From positions 1,860,001-1,924,000 of the forward strand of contig CBDCVA010000002.1 in NCBI GenBank assembly GCA_965222935.1: DNA of 64,000 nt, in the 5' to 3' direction. Below the pieces are notes generated by a model. That model saw only the letters and a program-made list of their open reading frames with translations, was not told the DNA's origin and made no database searches. Of the stretch, positions 60,818 to 64,000 are shown piece after piece (position 1 is the stretch's first letter; each line of letters begins with the position of its first letter). The position numbers and the translations under genes were made by a program. The stretch is from CBDCVA01 sp965222935 [NCBI: Candidatus Latescibacterota bacterium]. Its GTDB lineage: Bacteria; Latescibacterota; CBDCVA01.

Positions 60818-62665
60818 ATGTCGGAGACCCTCAGCATTACTTACGAGCCGCCGGGCGAGCGTTACCCCGGCGACATCGGCACGTCCCTCTTGTCCATCGC
60901 TTCGCGCAACGGCCTCAACATCGCGGGGCCCTGCGGCGGACAGGGGACGTGCGGGAAGTGCCGCGTCATTCCCAGGGGACGGGTCACCGAGCGGACCGCG
61001 TCGGAGGCCGAGCTGATCACCCCCGCCGATCTCGAAGCCGGCGTCCGCCTTTCGTGCCAGATCTGCGCGCTCGAACCCCAGACCGTCACCATCCCGCCGG
61101 AGACGGTCCCGGTGGACACGCGTATCCTGACCACCGGGCTCGCCAAACCCGTGGACCTCTGGCCGGGGATCGAGAAGCGCTACCTGGAACTCTCTCCGCC
61201 GGACCTCGAAGACCAGCGCGGCGATCTCGATCGTCTCCTCGACGCCCTGGCCGCCGGTACGGACTGGGGCGGCAGGATCGCGTCGCTGCGCGCCATCCCC
61301 GACGTCGTGCGGGAGGGGGACTACAAGGTCACGGCAACGGTCGCCGATGGCCGCTTGCTCGATGTCGAGCCGGGGGATACGTCCACAGCGTGCTTGGGGG
61401 TCGCCGTCGACATTGGCACCACGACGGTCGTGGGCTACCTGCTCGATCTCCGCACGGGCCAGCAGCTCGCCGTCAGTTCCGTCCTCAACCCCCAGTCGCC
61501 CTATGGCGCGGATGTTCTCTTGCGTCTGAGTTACATCCAGGCCCACGGCGAGAGGGGCCTGCGGACGCTGCGCACGAAGATCGTGGCGGGCGTGAACGAC
61601 CTCATCGCCGAACTGTGCGAGACCGGCGGCGTGTGCCGCGAGCACATCTACCGCGTGGTCGTCGCCGGCAATACGATCATGCATCACCTGTTCGGGGGCG
61701 TGGACGCCCAGCACATCGGCCCGATCCCGTTCGCGCCGGTGATCAACCTGCCGCTCACGCTGCCCGCCGCCGAGATCGGCCTTGCGGTCAACCGTTCGGG
61801 TGAGGTGCATATGCTCCCCAACCTGGGCGGCTACGTGGGCGCCGATATCGTGGCCGATCTCCTGGCCACCGACCTCGATTCCAGCACCGAACCCAGGCTC
61901 CTCATCGACATCGGCACCAACGCGGAGATGATTCTGACCACCGGGGAAGAGCTTCTCGCCTGCTCGGCGCCCGCCGGGCCCGCCTTCGAAGGCGCCAACA
62001 TCTCGTGCGGCATGCGCGGTGCTGACGGCGCCGTGGATAGCGTCGCCTTCGAGGCTGGCGAGGTCCGTTATACGACCCTGGGCGACGCCTGGCCCCTCGG
62101 GGTCTGCGGCTCGGGCCTGCTCGACCTGATGTCGGAGGTGCTCCGGGTTGGCGTGGTGGACACGATGGGCCGCATGTTGGGTCGGGACGAACTGCCGGAT
62201 TCGGCGCGGGCCTTCGCCGACCGCGTCGGGCCGGGCGATCGCGGCAACCGCTTCCGCTTCGTGGATGCCGGCGAAGGCGCGGCGCAGGGCCCCGTGCATA
62301 TGACGCAAGGCGATGTGCGCGAATTGCAGATGGCCAAGGCCGCCGTGCGGACCGGGGTGGAGGTGCTGCTCCAGGCCGCTGGGATTAAGGCGGAGGACCT
62401 CTCGGAGATCCTGCTTGCGGGCGCGTTCGGCACGTTTCTGCGCAGGGAAGCGGCCGTGGGCATCGGGCTGATCCCGCGCGTCCCCATCGACCGCATCACC
62501 CCCGTGGGCAACGCGGCGGGCGAGGGCGCCAAGCTGGCCCTCCTCTCGCGGGCCGAACGGGAGCGCGCAGCGTCGCTTTTGGGGCTTATCCGCTACATTG
62601 AGCTCTCCAACGCCGAGAATTTCAACGACATGCTCATGGAACAAGTGCTGTTTCACGGGGAGTGA
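60818..62665 (+). CDS. ASKHA-domain 2Fe-2S protein (reductive activator of corrinoid enzymes, RACE-like)
   Basis: 615 residues from ATG 60818 (ATG 60791 would add nine). The N-terminal 2Fe-2S ferredoxin domain has CGGQGTCGKC with a later Cys in LSCQI; a linker follows; and the C-terminal ASKHA (DUF4445) ATPase domain has VAVDIGTTTVVGYLLD (phosphate 1), LLIDIGTNAEMIL (phosphate 2) and LLAGAFGTFLRR. Related proteins such as RamA and RACo use ATP to reactivate Co(II)-corrinoid proteins in methyl transfer. No corrinoid or methyltransferase gene lies in the window, so the partner is elsewhere. Divergent from the XDH operon. Confidence 0.9.
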   Translation: MSETLSITYEPPGERYPGDIGTSLLSIASRNGLNIAGPCGGQGTCGKCRVIPRGRVTERTASEAELITPADLEAGVRLSCQICALEPQTVTIPPETVPVDTRILTTGLAKPVDLWPGIEKRYLELSPPDLEDQRGDLDRLLDALAAGTDWGGRIASLRAIPDVVREGDYKVTATVADGRLLDVEPGDTSTACLGVAVDIGTTTVVGYLLDLRTGQQLAVSSVLNPQSPYGADVLLRLSYIQAHGERGLRTLRTKIVAGVNDLIAELCETGGVCREHIYRVVVAGNTIMHHLFGGVDAQHIGPIPFAPVINLPLTLPAAEIGLAVNRSGEVHMLPNLGGYVGADIVADLLATDLDSSTEPRLLIDIGTNAEMILTTGEELLACSAPAGPAFEGANISCGMRGADGAVDSVAFEAGEVRYTTLGDAWPLGVCGSGLLDLMSEVLRVGVVDTMGRMLGRDELPDSARAFADRVGPGDRGNRFRFVDAGEGAAQGPVHMTQGDVRELQMAKAAVRTGVEVLLQAAGIKAEDLSEILLAGAFGTFLRREAAVGIGLIPRVPIDRITPVGNAAGEGAKLALLSRAERERAASLLGLIRYIELSNAENFNDMLMEQVLFHGE

Positions 62666-62767
62666 GCGGCCACGATCGAGCCGGCGCCGTCCCCCGATGG
62701 CTCAGCACGGAAGCTGTGGGAATCGGGGTGGAGGGGCTGACGAAACTAGATCACTTGAGGGGAACCG

Positions 62768-63754
62768 ATGGCTGAAGAACTGACCTACGTTCAGGCCCTC
62801 AACCGGGCCTTGCACGATGAGATGGCGGCTGATCCCAGGGTCCTCGTCTTCGGCGAGGACGTGGGGATTTACGGGAACATCTTCGGGGTCACACAGGGGC
62901 TTCTCGAAGCGTTTGGCGAAGACCGCGTGCGCGACACGCCGATCTCGGAGGAGACCATCGTCGGCATCGCCCTGGGCGCAGCCATCGCCGGCTACCGGCC
63001 CGTGGCCGAGATCATGTATGGTGATTTCCTGGCGCTCACGATGGATCAGATCGTCAACCAGATCGCCAAGACGCGGTATATGACCGGCGGCAAAGCCCAC
63101 GCGCCCCTGGTGATCCGCAGCACGACGGGCGCCCGGGGCTCGACCGCTGCGCAGCATTCGCAGAGCGTCGAGGGCTGGTTCATGAACATCCCGGGGATCA
63201 GGCTGGTGGTGCCCTCGGGGCCGCGGGACGCCTACGGGCTTTTGCGCGCGAGCATCCGCAGCGAGGACCCCGTCCTGTTCCTGGAGCACAAACGGCTGTA
63301 CTCGGCCATCAGGGAGGAAGTGGATTTCGAGGACGGGGAGGGCGTCATTCCCCTCGGCGTGGCGAAGATCAAGCGACAGGGGGACGACCTCACGGTCGTG
63401 GCGACCTCGCGGATGGTGCACGAGTCGCTCGATGTTGCCGGGAAGCTGGCGGGAGAGGGCATCGGCCTGGAGGTCATCGACCCCCGCACGCTCAATCCCC
63501 TGGATACCGGTGCGATCCTGACTTCGGTCGAGAAGACGGGCCGGTGCGTCGTCGTGACCGAAGGATGCGTGACCGGCGGTGTGGGGAGCGAGATCTCGTC
63601 GCGCATCATGGAGAGGGCCTTTGACTACTTGGATGCGCCCGTCATCCGGGTCGGCGCGCTCGACACGCCGGTCCCGTTCAGTCCGCCCATGGAGAATTTC
63701 GTCCTGCCCGATCCGGAGCGCATCGAAGCAGCTTGCCGAAAAGCTCTCCACTAG
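62768..63754 (+). CDS. 2-oxoacid dehydrogenase E1 component, beta subunit
   Basis: 328 residues. LTYVQALNRALHDEMAADP and VFGEDVGIYGNIFGVTQGLL, then ETIVGIALGAAIAGYRPVAE with the conserved Glu that contacts thiamine diphosphate, and GALDTPVPFSPPMENFVLPD at the C-terminus: PdhB/AcoB/BkdB type. It must pair with an E1-alpha subunit, which is not found upstream, and no E2 or alpha gene is visible in the 246 bases after it. GAGGGG precedes the ATG. The complex could act on pyruvate, acetoin or branched 2-oxoacids. Confidence 0.9.
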   Translation: MAEELTYVQALNRALHDEMAADPRVLVFGEDVGIYGNIFGVTQGLLEAFGEDRVRDTPISEETIVGIALGAAIAGYRPVAEIMYGDFLALTMDQIVNQIAKTRYMTGGKAHAPLVIRSTTGARGSTAAQHSQSVEGWFMNIPGIRLVVPSGPRDAYGLLRASIRSEDPVLFLEHKRLYSAIREEVDFEDGEGVIPLGVAKIKRQGDDLTVVATSRMVHESLDVAGKLAGEGIGLEVIDPRTLNPLDTGAILTSVEKTGRCVVVTEGCVTGGVGSEISSRIMERAFDYLDAPVIRVGALDTPVPFSPPMENFVLPDPERIEAACRKALH

Positions 63755-64000
63755 GGCAGGCGACTAAAGAGACCGGGACTAGGTTCGGTCATGGACACAA
63801 AACGGCTCGAAGCGTGGCGTGCTGAACGGCGAGTGGCTGAAGTAAGCGTTGAAATGATAAGAAGCAGATGGTCTGAGGAAGTCAGTACCACGTCAACGCT
63901 CTCCAACCCGGCGCGGCCCAGCCCGTCACCGCATTCACTTTGCCAGAAGCTTATGTCCCTTGCCGCCCGCGCGATCCCTAACAGCGAAGGAATCCGGTAG
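63755..64000. other. unassigned end of window
   Basis: A (+) frame of 69 codons (63791 to the final TAG) starts MDTKRLEAWRAERRVAEVSV but soon becomes serine- and arginine-rich and lacks a clear ribosome-binding site. I see no E1-alpha, E2 or other recognised gene here. Confidence 0.3.

Noticed and set aside
60605-62656. Long (-) strand ORF of 683 codons opposite the ASKHA gene
   Set aside because: Composition is that of a GC-rich antisense frame; the (+) strand has ferredoxin and ASKHA motifs in order.

Overview
The window looks like a piece of a GC-rich, Gram-negative, probably uncultivated bacterial chromosome. Evidence for an outer membrane is direct: a TonB-dependent receptor, two small outer-membrane beta-barrel proteins and apolipoprotein N-acyltransferase (Lnt). 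Two large secreted proteins and one gene relic end in the FlgD-like/T9SS-type C-terminal tail (an MGQ/LGQ-VRTLV motif followed by a GxY strand). Such tails are common in FCB-group and candidate phyla such as Latescibacterota, Eisenbacteria and KSB1. The phylum is my inference; nothing here fixes it.

Layout. Positions 1-5908 (+) hold an Rrf2 regulator end and two PLP cysteine synthases. A JAMM peptidase and a CysO-like sulfur carrier follow, forming a protein-thiocarboxylate cysteine pathway. Next come queE, queC and folE2 (7-deazaguanine/preQ0 genes, without queD) and a VOC protein. Positions 5995-15170 (-) are one large M6-type secreted metalloprotease gene, broken by an in-frame stop and by a 5,589-bp transposon (7245-12833). 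The transposon has an IS1595-type transposase, 23/30-matching terminal inverted repeats and an 8-bp target duplication ATAGATGC. Joining the flanks restores the reading frame exactly. Its cargo is two Panacea-domain (DUF4065) modules, one paired with a proteasome-beta-like Ntn hydrolase and one with a small tail-anchored membrane protein, plus small symmetric genes near both ends.

Positions 15241-22465 are a patchy accessory region. It holds secreted and membrane hypotheticals, a cytochrome P460-like lipoprotein, a restriction-enzyme relic, an AAA ATPase plus PD-(D/E)XK-like protein pair and an IS5-type relic. Positions 22588-25074 carry an SO_0444-type Cu/Zn exporter and a ZIP transporter. 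Positions 25460-36687 carry a YWTD beta-propeller protein, SRAP/YedK, an S55 peptidase-like lipoprotein, a TonB receptor, an NhaC antiporter, a beta-barrel and an ADP-ribosylglycohydrolase. The last is translationally coupled to a DUF262-HNH (GmrSD-like) protein that ends at 38561.

After tRNA-Asn (38814-38889) the content is mostly chromosomal: an LPG-synthase-like membrane protein, divergent glnE and glnB, an SDR, and a nuclease-like pseudogene. A (-) strand set follows with sugar isomerase/epimerases, a Gfo/Idh oxidoreductase, lnt and a desuccinylase-like protein. Positions 52313-62665 are rich in Fe-S and Mo/W enzymes: an Fe-S aldo/keto reductase, a broken aldehyde:ferredoxin oxidoreductase, a MoaD-like carrier overlapping a three-subunit xanthine dehydrogenase-family enzyme, and an ASKHA-ferredoxin activator. 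A 2-oxoacid dehydrogenase E1-beta gene closes the window.

Decay is widespread: three genes carry clear in-frame stops, one also a frameshift, and several relics are visible. The most unusual system is the transposon with its two Panacea modules, especially the Panacea/Ntn-hydrolase pair.
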